Source of the DNA: Mycobacterium dioxanotrophicus
GTDB taxonomy: Bacteria; Actinomycetota; Actinomycetes; Mycobacteriales; Mycobacteriaceae
Assembly (NCBI RefSeq): GCF_002157835.1
Contig: NZ_CP020809.1
Span: 1,674,001 to 1,738,000 of the forward strand
Direction of reading: 5' to 3'
Length of the DNA: 64,000 nucleotides
Position numbers and translations under genes: made by a program. Under the pieces are notes generated by a model. It was not told where the DNA came from and ran no database searches. It saw only the letters and a list, made by a program, of their open reading frames with translations. Below, in pieces: positions 41,359-50,267 of the stretch (position 1 is its first letter; every line of letters begins with the position of its first letter).

Positions 41359-43351
41359 CACCCTCGCCGGGGCCACCAGCCCCTACCTGCGCCAGCACGC
41401 CGACAATCCGGTGCACTGGCGGCAGTGGTCGTCCGAGGCGCTGGCCGAGGCGGCCGCACGCGACGTCCCGATCTTGTTGTCGATCGGCTACGCGGCGTGC
41501 CATTGGTGCCACGTGATGGCTCACGAATCGTTCGAGGATCCCGAGGTCGCGGCCGCGGCCAACGACGGGTTCGTCTGCATCAAGGTCGACCGTGAAGAAC
41601 GCCCCGACCTCGACGCCGTGTACATGAACGCCACCGTGGCGTTGACGGGGCAGGGCGGCTGGCCGATGACCTGTTTCCTGACCCCTGATGGACGCCCGTT
41701 CTTCTGCGGCACCTACTACCCGAAGCTGGGTTTCCTGCAACTGCTGGCGGCGGTGGCCGAGACTTGGCGCGACCGGCGCGACGAAGTCGAGCGGGCATCG
41801 GAGCAGATCGCGACGGAACTCCGGTCGATGTCCGCCGGGCTGCCCGGTGGTGGCGCGCCCGTGGGACCGGAACTGTGCGATCACGCGGTGGCCGCGGTGC
41901 TGCGCGACGAGGACGGCGCCCACGGCGGATTCGGCAAAGCGCCGAAGTTCCCGCCCTCGGCGCTTCTCGAAGGCCTGCTGCGGCATTACGAACGCACCGG
42001 ATCCGGCGCGGCCCTGCAGGCCGTCGAGCGCACCGCAGCGGCCATGGCCCGCGGCGGCATCTATGACCAGCTCGCAGGCGGCTTCGCCCGGTACAGCGTC
42101 GATCCGTACTGGGTGGTGCCGCACTTCGAGAAGATGCTGTACGACAACGCGTTGCTGCTGCGGGCGTATGCGCACTGGGCGCGGCGCACCGGTAATCCGT
42201 TGGCGCGCAAGGTGGCCGAAGAGACGGCCGGCTTCATCATCGCCGGGCTCGGGGCCAACGGGATGTTCACCTCGTCGCTGGATGCCGACGCGGCCGGTCG
42301 CGAGGGGCTGACGTACGTGTGGACGCCCGGTGAATTGGCCGAAGTGCTCGGTGACGACGACGGAGATTGGGCGGCTTCGCTTTTCGCCGTCACCGCCGAC
42401 GGAACCTTCGAGCACGGCGCGTCGGTGCTGCAGCTGCCCGTCGACCCCGACGACACCGCCAGGTTCGCATGCGTCCGCTCGAAGTTGTTGGCGCACCGCG
42501 GTACCCGCCCGCAACCCGCACGCGACGACAAGGTGGTCTCGGCGTGGAACGGGTTGGCCATCACCGCCCTGGCCGAAGCCTCGGTGGCCCTCGACAACCC
42601 CGAATACCTCACTGCCGCTTCGGAATGCGCACGCAGGCTACTGGATCTGCACCTCGTCGACGGGCGGCTACGCCGGGCGAGCCTCGGCAGCCGGGTGGGG
42701 GACAGCGCGGCGATCCTGGAGGACTACGCCGCGCTGGCGACCGGCCTGCTGACGCTCTATCAGCTCACCGGATCATGGTTGCCCGAGGCGCTGGGACTGC
42801 TGGACACCGCGCTGCAGCATTACGCCGATCCGCAGCGGCCGGGGCGCTGGTTCGACACCGCTGACGACGCCGAGCAGCTCATGGTGCGGCCCGCCGACCC
42901 CATCGACGGTGCCACGCCGTCGGGTGCGTCGCTGATCGCCGAGGCACTGCAACTGGCTGCGCACCTGACCGCGTCGGAAACCTACGCCGCCGCCGCACAG
43001 GACACGTTGGCTTCGGCGACACCGATCCTGGCTCGGGCGCCCCGCTCGGGCGGACACTGGCTGGCGGTGGCCGAGGCGCAGATCCGCGGGCCCATCCAGG
43101 TCGCGGTGGCCTGCAACCCGCGCTCGGCCGAATTGCTCACCGCCGCACGCGCGCTGGCGCCCGGCGGTGCCATCGTCGTCGGCGGCCCAGCGAACTCGTC
43201 CGCCTTGCTGGAAGGACGTGACCGGGTCGACGGAGCCGACGCGGCGTACGTGTGCCGCGGCCGCGTGTGCGACCTGCCCGTCACCACGGTCGGGGATCTC
43301 GCGGTCTCACTGGCCGGTCAACCGGAGGACGGCCGACGCGGCGCCGTGTAG
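41342..43351 (+). CDS. DUF255 thioredoxin-fold/glycoside-barrel protein (YyaL/Rv1084-type)
   Basis: A 669-residue protein. The N-terminal thioredoxin-like domain (about 1-165) has the active-site CHWCHVM with Cys53 and Cys56, plus GGWPMTCFLTPDGRPF. The remainder (about 190-660) is an alpha/alpha-barrel like N-acylglucosamine epimerase-type enzymes, as in the YyaL/spermatogenesis-associated 20 family. Biochemical function is unknown. GTG 41342 is the only reasonable start that keeps NTLAGATSPYLRQHADNPV near the N-terminus; it overlaps the preceding gene. Confidence 0.88.
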   Translation: MSPGGNTLAGATSPYLRQHADNPVHWRQWSSEALAEAAARDVPILLSIGYAACHWCHVMAHESFEDPEVAAAANDGFVCIKVDREERPDLDAVYMNATVALTGQGGWPMTCFLTPDGRPFFCGTYYPKLGFLQLLAAVAETWRDRRDEVERASEQIATELRSMSAGLPGGGAPVGPELCDHAVAAVLRDEDGAHGGFGKAPKFPPSALLEGLLRHYERTGSGAALQAVERTAAAMARGGIYDQLAGGFARYSVDPYWVVPHFEKMLYDNALLLRAYAHWARRTGNPLARKVAEETAGFIIAGLGANGMFTSSLDADAAGREGLTYVWTPGELAEVLGDDDGDWAASLFAVTADGTFEHGASVLQLPVDPDDTARFACVRSKLLAHRGTRPQPARDDKVVSAWNGLAITALAEASVALDNPEYLTAASECARRLLDLHLVDGRLRRASLGSRVGDSAAILEDYAALATGLLTLYQLTGSWLPEALGLLDTALQHYADPQRPGRWFDTADDAEQLMVRPADPIDGATPSGASLIAEALQLAAHLTASETYAAAAQDTLASATPILARAPRSGGHWLAVAEAQIRGPIQVAVACNPRSAELLTAARALAPGGAIVVGGPANSSALLEGRDRVDGADAAYVCRGRVCDLPVTTVGDLAVSLAGQPEDGRRGAV

Positions 43352-43354
43352 CCT
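43349..43354 (+). promoter_or_regulatory. -10 element, leaderless, for the ketosteroid isomerase gene
   Basis: TAGCCT ends 7 nt before ATG 43362. The TAG of this box is also the stop codon of the upstream gene. Confidence 0.45.
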
Positions 43355-43361
43355 CGCGGCC

Positions 43362-43736
43362 ATGCCGAACGTCGAGCACATCACCCAGACCGTCAACCGC
43401 TACCTCGAGCTGGTCGCCAACGGAAGTGCTGATGAGATCGCCGAACTCTACGCGGACGACGCGACCGTCGAAGATCCGGTGGGTGGCGGCGAGGTACACA
43501 TCGGGCGGGCCGCCATCCGCGGCTTCTACGCCAACGTCGAGAACATCAAGAGCAAGACCGAGCTGGTGACATTGCGGGTGGCCGGCCACGAGGCCGCGTT
43601 CCATTTCCGGCTCACGATGGACTTCGGCAACAGCGGCATGCGGATCGAGCCCATCGACGTCATGGTGTTCGACGCCGACGGCAAGATCTCGGCGATGAAG
43701 GCTTACTGGTCGCCGGCTGACACCGTCAAGCTGTAG
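43362..43736 (+). CDS. delta5-3-ketosteroid isomerase
   Basis: A 124-residue SnoaL/NTF2-fold enzyme. Tyr14, Asp38 and Asp99 fall at exactly the residue numbers of the classical Comamonas testosteroni isomerase (Tyr14 oxyanion donor, Asp38 general base, Asp99 oxyanion donor), in VNRYLELV, TVEDPVGG and IEPIDVMV. It should isomerise 5-ene to 4-ene-3-ketosteroids. A leaderless promoter seems to lie at the end of the preceding gene, so it may be transcribed alone. A different polyketide-like substrate is possible, but the triad is complete. Confidence 0.88.
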   Translation: MPNVEHITQTVNRYLELVANGSADEIAELYADDATVEDPVGGGEVHIGRAAIRGFYANVENIKSKTELVTLRVAGHEAAFHFRLTMDFGNSGMRIEPIDVMVFDADGKISAMKAYWSPADTVKL

Positions 43737-43742
43737 GCGGGC

Positions 43743-44540
43743 TCAGAACACCGCGAACCACATGGCGATGTAGTGGCAGATCGCCGCTACCGCTGTGCAG
43801 GCGTGGAAGAACTCGTGGTGGCCGAACGTCGTCGGCCACGGGTTGGGCCACTTCAGCGCGTAGAGCACGCCACCGATGCTGTACAGCGCGCCACCGACGA
43901 TCAGCAGTACCACCGCTGCCACCCCGGCACCGTTCATGATCGGCCCGATGAACCAGGCCGCCACCCAGCCCAACAGGATGTAGAGCGGCACCCCCAGCCA
44001 GCGCGGCGCCGACGGCCAGAACATCTTCAGCAGGACACCCGCGATCGCGCCGCCCCAGACGATCCAGAACAGCACCATGCCTTTGGATTCCGGAAGGGCC
44101 AGCAGTGCGAACGGGGTGTAGCTGCCCGCGATGAAGATGAAGATCATCGAATGGTCGGCGCGCTTCATCCACTTGCGCGCATCCGCCGATTTCCAGGTCA
44201 CCCGGTGATAGGTGCCACTGACGGCGAACATCGCCACGATGGTGAAGGTGTAGAGCAGTGTCGCCAGACCGGCGCGGGTGGACTCCACCGACCACGACAC
44301 GGACACCAGCGCGGCACCGGCGATGAACGCGACGACCGCCGAGTAGACGTGGATCCAGCCGCGGGCGCGCGGCCTGCCGAGGAACTGGGCGACGCCGTCG
44401 GCGACCGCTTCGGGCAGGTCTTCGGCGGGCCTGCTCCCTGCTGCCGCTGAGCGGTAGGGCTTGGTGGCATCGATCGGCGCGGCGTGATTGGTGCTCCTCG
44501 CGTCCGCGGTCATATTGGTGCTCCTCGCGTCCGCGGTCAT
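43743..44540 (-). CDS. hemolysin III family (PAQR-like) membrane protein (Rv1085c-type)
   Basis: A 265-residue protein with seven membrane helices. Family motifs include [28 protein letters not shown] and [19 protein letters not shown], the histidines being the probable metal site of the hemolysin III/adiponectin-receptor superfamily. GGAGGTGAC lies just before ATG 44540, fixing the start. The first nine codons (MTADARSTN) are duplicated in tandem, so a second in-frame ATG stands at 44513. Role unknown; hydrolase activity on lipids is seen in relatives. Confidence 0.9.
   Translation of the reverse strand: MTADARSTNMTADARSTNHAAPIDATKPYRSAAAGSRPAEDLPEAVADGVAQFLGRPRARGWIHVYSAVVAFIAGAALVSVSWSVESTRAGLATLLYTFTIVAMFAVSGTYHRVTWKSADARKWMKRADHSMIFIFIAGSYTPFALLALPESKGMVLFWIVWGGAIAGVLLKMFWPSAPRWLGVPLYILLGWVAAWFIGPIMNGAGVAAVVLLIVGGALYSIGGVLYALKWPNPWPTTFGHHEFFHACTAVAAICHYIAMWFAVF
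44487..44540. repeat. 27-bp in-frame tandem duplication at a gene start
   Basis: Two identical 27-bp units (44487-44513 and 44514-44540) encode MTADARSTN twice at the start of the hemolysin III gene. Only the upstream ATG follows the ribosome site. Confidence 0.9.
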
Positions 44541-44581
44541 GTCACCTCCATTAACAGCCATGAGTTCCCTGGCTATGACAG

Positions 44582-44587
44582 TAGTCT
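44582..44587 (+). promoter_or_regulatory. -10 element, leaderless, for the Z-prenyl synthase gene
   Basis: TAGTCT ends 8 nt before GTG 44596. Confidence 0.4.
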
Positions 44588-44595
44588 GGATTCTC

Positions 44596-45387
44596 GTGGA
44601 CATCATTCCCCCGCGGCTCAAAGAACCGGCCTACCGGCTCTACGAGATGCGGTTGCGTCAGGAGTTGGCGCAGTCCAAAGCCCAACTGCCCCGCCACATC
44701 GCGGTTCTGTGCGACGGCAACCGGCGATGGGCACGTGAGGCAGGTCACGACGATGTCAGCATCGGCTATCGCATGGGCGCGGCCAAGATCGCCGAGATGC
44801 TGCGGTGGTGTCAGGCCGCAGGCATCGAGATGGCGACGGTGTACCTGCTCTCGACCGAGAACCTGCAGCGCGATCCCGAAGAGTTGTCGGGGCTGATCGA
44901 GATCATCACCGACGTGGTCGAAGAGATCTGCGCGCCGGCCAACAAGTGGAGTGTGCGCACGGTCGGCGATCTGTCGTTGCTCGGCGACGAACCGGCCCGC
45001 CGGTTGCGCGAGGCAGTGGAGAGCACCAACGGCAACGGTGGGAAGTTTCACGTCAACGTGGCGGTCGCCTACGGCGGCAGGCAGGAGATCGTCGACGCCG
45101 TCCGCTCGCTGCTCAACAAAGAGCTGGCCAACGGCGCCACCGCGGAGCAGCTCATCGACGCCGTCACTGCCGAGGGCATCTCGGAGAACCTCTACACCTC
45201 GGGCCAGCCCGATCCTGATCTGGTCATCCGGACCTCGGGGGAGCAGCGGTTGAGCGGATTCCTGTTGTGGCAGAGCGCTTATTCGGAGATGTGGTTCACC
45301 GAGGCGTACTGGCCCGCGTTTCGGCGCGTGGACTTCCTGCGCGCGCTGCGCGATTACACCGCGAGGCACCGCCGCTTCGGCAAGTAG
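44596..45387 (+). CDS. short-chain Z-isoprenyl (Z,E-farnesyl) diphosphate synthase, Rv1086-type
   Basis: A 263-residue cis-prenyltransferase. Catalytic Asp40 lies in [13 protein letters not shown]; further family blocks are [49 protein letters not shown] and YSEMWFTE. The near-identity of these blocks with M. tuberculosis Rv1086, which makes Z,E-farnesyl diphosphate for decaprenyl phosphate, supports this rather than UppS (Rv2361c). GTG 44596 gives the family N-terminus [11 protein letters not shown] and follows a TAGTCT box by 8 nt. It is divergent from the hemolysin III gene. Confidence 0.92.
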   Translation: MDIIPPRLKEPAYRLYEMRLRQELAQSKAQLPRHIAVLCDGNRRWAREAGHDDVSIGYRMGAAKIAEMLRWCQAAGIEMATVYLLSTENLQRDPEELSGLIEIITDVVEEICAPANKWSVRTVGDLSLLGDEPARRLREAVESTNGNGGKFHVNVAVAYGGRQEIVDAVRSLLNKELANGATAEQLIDAVTAEGISENLYTSGQPDPDLVIRTSGEQRLSGFLLWQSAYSEMWFTEAYWPAFRRVDFLRALRDYTARHRRFGK

Positions 45388-45408
45388 GCGCGTGCCACAC
45401 TGGGATTC

Positions 45409-46779
45409 ATGGCTGCGCTGTCGGCGGTGGTCTTCACGCTCAGCTGGTGGCTGGGGCTCTATCTGCTTGCCCGCGACCCGCGCAAACCGGTCCTGGTGTG
45501 CGCCGCGGTCGGGCTGACCAGCTTCGCCGTCGTCGTCGCCCTCGACGCCGTCCGGCTCATCAGCGGGTCGGAGCTGCTCAGCCGCATCGAGATCTATCTG
45601 GTCGCGCTGCCCGGCATCGCCTGGTTCGCGGTGATGATCGAGCTGTCCCGACCGAGTGACACGTGGCGCGCCCGGGCCGGGGAGTTCGCCGCCATCTTCG
45701 CCGTCGCGGTGCTGGCTTTCGCCGGGGCCGCACTGGCAGGCAGTGTCGCCGGGCCGCTGCGCCCGGGGCACTGGGTGATGTTCGCGGTGATATCCCTGGC
45801 CTCGCTCGGCGCGATGATCAAGGCCGTCACCGGTGGGGCCAAGCCCGGATCCGTGGTGGGCTTCATCATCGTTGCGACGCTGTTCTTCGCCCTGGGCAAC
45901 GCGATCATCGTCATTCCGCTCGGGCTGCTCCCGAGTTGGCTGGCGTTGGCGTCCACCGGTTTTGACGTCGCCCTGCTGGGTATCGCGGTGGCGATCTGGG
46001 ACGCGTTCGACGAAGGGCAGGCTCTGCGCGCCGACATGCGGCGATCGATTCTCGGCACGTTGGTGATCGCGGTACCGTTCGGCGCCCAGGCGCTCATCGG
46101 TGCGGCCGTGCTCGCCGGCAACGGCCGGGTGGCGATGACGGTGCTGCTGTTCACCAGCCTGGCCGTCGCCGTGGCGGTGGAGGTGCTCGCCGATCCGCTG
46201 GCCGGGGTGCTCGACCGGTTGGCGTTCTCGCGCTCACCGGCTCTGCGCGCCGACCGCGAGGCGCTGCGCCGCACGGAGGCGGCGCTGCCACTGCGTTCGG
46301 GCAGCCCGCTCGACGACGTTGACGACGACGCGTTCGCCCGGCTCACCCGCCGCGCTCTCGGGCACTACGGCGACCTCTCCAAGCTGATGGCCAGCCCACT
46401 CACGGCGCTGCCCGCCATCGACGCGCGGTTGGCGCAGCGGGGCGCGGCCGATCAACCGCTGGAGCGGGCAAACGAACTCAAGGCGCTGCTGGCCGATCGG
46501 ATCGCGGCGCTCAAGCCGCGCGACGGTGGTGACTTCGGTACCACCGAGCAGTGGCGCCACTACAACTCGCTGTACTTCCCCTACGTCGTCGGAGTGCGTG
46601 CCTACGCGCAGAACGCCACCGCCGCGGGCCTCGATCCCGTCGCCCGGCAGGCCTGGCAGTGGTTGGTCACCGAAGTGCCGCAGCGGTCGTTGCACAACTG
46701 GCAGAACGCCGCGGCCAAGGTGATCGCCGCAGACCTGCGCGGCACCTTGGTGCCCGCCTCGGGCCCGGCGGCGCAATAG
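45409..46779 (+). CDS. multi-pass membrane protein with conserved cytoplasmic C-terminus, unknown
   Basis: A 456-residue protein not recognised by me. The first part (about 1-265) has seven or eight hydrophobic helices, resembling a 7TM sensory input module. The C-terminal about 190 residues are soluble and helical: RALGHYGDLSKLMASPL, ERANELKALLADRIAAL, TTEQWRHYNSLYFPYVVGVR and WLVTEVPQRSLHNWQN. No kinase, cyclase or DNA-binding signature is evident. CACACT ends 7 nt before the ATG, a possible weak leaderless promoter. The architecture suggests a membrane receptor with a non-catalytic output domain. Confidence 0.75.
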   Translation: MAALSAVVFTLSWWLGLYLLARDPRKPVLVCAAVGLTSFAVVVALDAVRLISGSELLSRIEIYLVALPGIAWFAVMIELSRPSDTWRARAGEFAAIFAVAVLAFAGAALAGSVAGPLRPGHWVMFAVISLASLGAMIKAVTGGAKPGSVVGFIIVATLFFALGNAIIVIPLGLLPSWLALASTGFDVALLGIAVAIWDAFDEGQALRADMRRSILGTLVIAVPFGAQALIGAAVLAGNGRVAMTVLLFTSLAVAVAVEVLADPLAGVLDRLAFSRSPALRADREALRRTEAALPLRSGSPLDDVDDDAFARLTRRALGHYGDLSKLMASPLTALPAIDARLAQRGAADQPLERANELKALLADRIAALKPRDGGDFGTTEQWRHYNSLYFPYVVGVRAYAQNATAAGLDPVARQAWQWLVTEVPQRSLHNWQNAAAKVIAADLRGTLVPASGPAAQ

Positions 46780-46897
46780 GGCCTGACCTGCGGTTGGCAG
46801 TGCTTGGCAGCGTCCGGCGTGGATCTGGCAGTGCGTCCTGAGCAATGTCGGAGGTGTTCGAAAAGCTCGACACCGCCTCATCGCCGAGGAGCCAGCC

Positions 46898-47326
46898 ATG
46901 ACCGCCTTCGTCACCCGTCCACTTCACCAATCCGCCCCAAGGGGTGGCACTGCGGAAGCCTCGCTGCTGCGGTTCGCCCTGCGCGCCGACGCCACGGTGT
47001 GCGCGGCGGTGGGCCTGCTCGGCGCCATGGTGGCTGATCCGCTGGCGCGGCTGGCCGGCTTGACCGCCACGGCCGGTTGGCTCGTCGGCGCCGCCCTCGT
47101 CAGCTACGGGGCGCTGCTCTATGCCGTGGCCGCGCTGCCCGACATCCGCCGCGTCGGCACCGCCGTCTACACCGGCAACGTGGTCTTCGGGGCGGTGGCC
47201 GTCACGGCGGTCCTGGCCGGTTGGTTGCCGCTGACCGCGCTGGGCACCGATCTGCTGCTGGGGTTCGTCGCCATCACGCTGGGCCTGGCCTGGCTGCAAC
47301 ACCGCGGAGTACGCCGGCTGGCGTGA
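46898..47326 (+). CDS. four-helix membrane protein (paralogue of the 47421 gene)
   Basis: A 142-residue protein with four hydrophobic helices after a polar N-terminus. RFALRADATVCAAVGLLGAM and ADPLARLAGL correspond to RLAMRVDAIFVGITGIVLLA and FSDLTGLPKS in the next gene, so the two are tandem paralogues. No catalytic or binding motif is visible. GAGGAGCC lies at a suitable distance before ATG 46898. Confidence 0.75.
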   Translation: MTAFVTRPLHQSAPRGGTAEASLLRFALRADATVCAAVGLLGAMVADPLARLAGLTATAGWLVGAALVSYGALLYAVAALPDIRRVGTAVYTGNVVFGAVAVTAVLAGWLPLTALGTDLLLGFVAITLGLAWLQHRGVRRLA

Positions 47327-47420
47327 CCTGTTCCCGCCGGTGCGGGGGCCGCATCCGTAGAGGTTGCGGCTGTGGTCCTCGCACCGTGCTCACCCCCACC
47401 ACCCACCAAGAAGGAGAATC

Positions 47421-47825
47421 ATGACCGCCATCACCACGCCCCGCACCGCGAGCGCATCCGACACCCTGCTGCGGCTGGCCATGCGGGTCGACGCGATCTT
47501 CGTCGGCATCACCGGCATCGTCCTGCTCGCCACCGCCGGGTGGTTCTCGGATCTCACCGGCCTGCCGAAGTCCATCGAATACGGCGTCGGCATCTTCTCG
47601 GTCGGCTACGGCGTCGTGGTGTTCGCGCTCGCAGCGATCGACCGGGTTCGTCCCGCGGGCATCGGCACCGCGGTGGCCAATGCGTTGTGCACCGTGATCG
47701 CGGTGGCCGCCGTGCTCACCATGACCCTCACCACGGCGGGCGGCGTGATCGTCATCGCCACCGGCATCTACACCGCGGTGATGGCGGAATGGCAGTTCAT
47801 CGGGGTCCGTCGAATCCGGGCGTAG
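47421..47825 (+). CDS. four-helix membrane protein (paralogue of the 46898 gene)
   Basis: A 134-residue protein with four membrane helices and no known function. It shares the RxAxRxDA start of helix one and the (F/L)xxLxGL segment with the gene at 46898. AAGGAGAATC provides a clear ribosome site for ATG 47421. It ends convergently with coaA, with a long stem-loop in the 72-bp gap. Confidence 0.8.
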   Translation: MTAITTPRTASASDTLLRLAMRVDAIFVGITGIVLLATAGWFSDLTGLPKSIEYGVGIFSVGYGVVVFALAAIDRVRPAGIGTAVANALCTVIAVAAVLTMTLTTAGGVIVIATGIYTAVMAEWQFIGVRRIRA

Positions 47826-47841
47826 CACCGCGCTGCCGAGT

Positions 47842-47888
47842 GGCCGGTTGTTGCACGCGAATCGCGAGAATGCGTGCGACAACTGGCC
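47842..47888. terminator. bidirectional stem-loop between convergent genes
   Basis: GGCCGGTTGTTGCACGC and GCGTGCGACAACTGGCC pair over 17 bp with two G-T pairs around a 13-nt loop, followed by TTTCGG. Position between converging stops suggests transcription termination in both directions. Confidence 0.55.
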
Positions 47889-47897
47889 TTTCGGCTG

Positions 47898-48836
47898 TCA
47901 GAGTTTCCGCAGCCGCAGCCGATTGATGGCGTGGTCGGCGTCCTTGCGCAGCACCAGGGTGGCCCGCGGGCGGGTCGGCAGGATGTTCTCGATCAGGTTG
48001 GGCCGGTTGATGGAATGCCAGATGTCGCGGGCGGCGAACACGGCCTGCTCGTCGGTCAGCGTCGAGTAGTGGTGGAAGTGCGACGCCGGGTCGGCGAAGG
48101 CCGTCGACCGCATGGTCAGGAATCGTGAGATGTACCAATTCTCAATGTCTTCGATGCGTGCGTCGACGTACACCGAGAAGTCGAAAAGATCCGACACCAT
48201 CAGCGCGGGTCCGGTCTGCAGGACGTTGAGCCCCTCCAGGATGAGAATGTCGGGGTGGCGGACGATCTGCTTCTCGCCGGGCACGATGTCGTAGAGCAGG
48301 TGCGAATACACCGGTGCGCAGGCCTCGTCGGCCCCTGACTTCACCCCGGTGACGAACCGCATCAACGCCCGACGGTCGTAGCTCTCCGGGAAACCTTTGC
48401 GGTGCATCAGGTTCCGGCGGTTGAGCTCTTTGTTCGGGTAGAGGAAACCGTCGGTGGTGACCAGGTCGACGCGCAGGTGGTGCTCCCAGCGGGCCAGCAG
48501 GGCCTGCAGCACACGCGCGGTGGTGGACTTGCCGACCGCCACGCTGCCCGCCACCCCGATCACGAACGGCACGGGTCGATCCGGGTTCTGCTGCGGCTCA
48601 CCGAGGAACTCCGCGGTGGCGGCGAACAGCCGCTGACGCGCGGCCACCTGCAGGTGGATCAATCGGGCGAGCGGCAGGTAGACCTCTTCCACCTCGAGGA
48701 GGTCGAGCTTCTCGCCCATGCCGCGCAGGCGCAGCAGTTCGTCCTCGGTGAGTTTCAGCGGGGTCGACATGCGCAGCGAACGCCATTGGATTCGGTCGAA
48801 CTCCACATAGGGGCTCGGCTCGCTGGGCCGCGGCAT
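47898..48836 (-). CDS. coaA: pantothenate kinase, type I
   Basis: A 312-residue P-loop kinase phosphorylating pantothenate, the first step of coenzyme A synthesis. The Walker A motif is [12 protein letters not shown] (about 95-106); [20 protein letters not shown] and [12 protein letters not shown] are type I signatures. Length equals that of M. tuberculosis CoaA (Rv1092c). ATG 48836 yields [15 protein letters not shown]. It is divergent from the DUF885 gene with only 30 bp between starts, so the promoters overlap. Confidence 0.96.
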   Translation of the reverse strand: MPRPSEPSPYVEFDRIQWRSLRMSTPLKLTEDELLRLRGMGEKLDLLEVEEVYLPLARLIHLQVAARQRLFAATAEFLGEPQQNPDRPVPFVIGVAGSVAVGKSTTARVLQALLARWEHHLRVDLVTTDGFLYPNKELNRRNLMHRKGFPESYDRRALMRFVTGVKSGADEACAPVYSHLLYDIVPGEKQIVRHPDILILEGLNVLQTGPALMVSDLFDFSVYVDARIEDIENWYISRFLTMRSTAFADPASHFHHYSTLTDEQAVFAARDIWHSINRPNLIENILPTRPRATLVLRKDADHAINRLRLRKL

Positions 48837-48853
48837 TCGGTCAGTCTTGCATT

Positions 48854-48859
48854 TACGGT
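48854..48859 (+). promoter_or_regulatory. -10 element, leaderless, for the DUF885 gene
   Basis: TACGGT ends 7 nt before ATG 48867. Confidence 0.45.
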
Positions 48860-48866
48860 TGAGGGC

Positions 48867-50108
48867 ATGGCTAACGGGATGCACTTCGGGGTGGACCAGG
48901 GGACTGGCGCAGCGGCAGATTCAGCAGACTTCATCCGCGAATATCTGCTGCTCGGTTTGCGCTTCGACCGTGTCGAGGAGGGCTACGTCGACTCGTTCAC
49001 CGGCGACCCCGCATTGCGTCGCGCCGTCGAGAACGAGCCCGCGCCCGACCCTGCCGACCTGGCCCGGCAGGCCGACCGGCTCCTCGGTGACATACCGCAG
49101 GATCTGGACCGCGACCGCGCCGACTATCTCGCCGCGCACCTGCGCGCACTGAACTGCGCGGGGCGCAAGTTCGCCGGCGAGGAGGTGGGTTTCGTCGACG
49201 AGGTGCAGGCCTACTTCGACGTGCGGATCGGCAAGGGCGACCCCGAGCGGTATCGCGAGGCGCACGCCAAGCTCGACGACGCTCTCGGCGGCTCAGGCCC
49301 GCTGGCCGACCGCATCCAGGCACACCGCACAGGCGACGAGATCCCGCCGGCGCGTCTCGAGGAGTGCATTCACGCGTTCTCCTCGGCGCTGCGGGACCGG
49401 GTGCGCGCCGAATATCCGCTGCCCGACACCGAAACCATCACCTACGAGGTGGTCACCGACAAGCCGTGGTCGGGCTTCAACTACTACCTCGGCGACTACC
49501 GCTCGACGGTGGCGGTCAACGCCGACCTCAAGCAACAGATGGCCAACCTGCCCCGGCTGGTCGCTCACGAGTCCTATCCCGGCCATCACACCGAGCACTG
49601 CCGCAAGGAGGCCGGGTTGGTGGACCGGCAGGGCCAGCTGGAACAGACGATCTTCCTGGTCAACACCCCGCAGTGCCTGATGGCAGAAGGCTTGGCCGAT
49701 CTGGCGCTGTACGCCGCCATCGGTCCGGGATGGGGCGCGTGGGCTTCGGAGATCTACGCCGACCTTGGTCTGCGCTTCGACGGCGAGCGCGCCGAAGCCG
49801 TGTCCGAGGCGATGGCCGGGCTGGCCGACGTGCGTCAGGACGCGGCGCTGATGCTGCACGACGAGCACCGCGACGTCGACGACGTGGTCGCCTTCCTCAA
49901 GCGGTGGCTGCTGGTCAATGACGAGCGGGCCCGGCAGATGCTGCGGTTCTTGTCCTCGCCGCTGTGGCGCGCCTACACCAGCACCTACATCGAGGGCTAT
50001 CGGCTGCTGCGGGCATGGCTGGATGCGCGGCCCGCCGACGTGACGTTGACGTCGCGGTTCGGCAGGCTGCTCGACGAGCCGCTGATCCCGTCGACATTGC
50101 GGGCTTAG
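48867..50108 (+). CDS. DUF885 family protein (putative metallopeptidase-like)
   Basis: A 413-residue protein of the DUF885 family. The motif [12 protein letters not shown] (about 230-241) resembles a zinc-binding HExxH-type site, and [17 protein letters not shown] provides a further conserved acidic residue. Relatives are annotated as putative peptidases. No signal peptide is obvious, so it is probably cytoplasmic. ATG 48867 is preferred because it follows the TACGGT box by 7 nt; upstream in-frame codons lie antisense to coaA. Substrate unknown. Confidence 0.82.
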   Translation: MANGMHFGVDQGTGAAADSADFIREYLLLGLRFDRVEEGYVDSFTGDPALRRAVENEPAPDPADLARQADRLLGDIPQDLDRDRADYLAAHLRALNCAGRKFAGEEVGFVDEVQAYFDVRIGKGDPERYREAHAKLDDALGGSGPLADRIQAHRTGDEIPPARLEECIHAFSSALRDRVRAEYPLPDTETITYEVVTDKPWSGFNYYLGDYRSTVAVNADLKQQMANLPRLVAHESYPGHHTEHCRKEAGLVDRQGQLEQTIFLVNTPQCLMAEGLADLALYAAIGPGWGAWASEIYADLGLRFDGERAEAVSEAMAGLADVRQDAALMLHDEHRDVDDVVAFLKRWLLVNDERARQMLRFLSSPLWRAYTSTYIEGYRLLRAWLDARPADVTLTSRFGRLLDEPLIPSTLRA

Positions 50109-50115
50109 GCTCGGG

Positions 50116-50185
50116 CCGCCGCGTCGATTTCGACACCTGGGCTGTGCCTCCGCACCGCCGACGACCCTGGTGTCGAAAACGGCGG
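50116..50185. repeat. long imperfect stem-loop after the DUF885 gene
   Basis: TTTCGACACC (50128-50137) pairs with GGTGTCGAAA (50169-50178); CCGCC/GGCGG outside and GGG/CCC inside extend the stem. It lies 8 bp after the stop and 80 bp before glyA and may terminate DUF885 transcription. Confidence 0.6.
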
Positions 50186-50254
50186 AAGGCACGAGTCTGC
50201 TGGTCGCTTGCTCGGCATGCCCGAGCCGACACATCCGCGCGAGACCGCCCCGAC

Positions 50255-50260
50255 TAGGCT
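50255..50260 (+). promoter_or_regulatory. -10 element, leaderless, for glyA
   Basis: TAGGCT ends 7 nt before ATG 50268. Confidence 0.45.
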
Positions 50261-50267
50261 GAACGCC

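Noticed and set aside
50109..50267. Glycine riboswitch before glyA
   Set aside because: The region holds a simple long hairpin and a leaderless-type promoter; no tandem aptamer core could be recognised.
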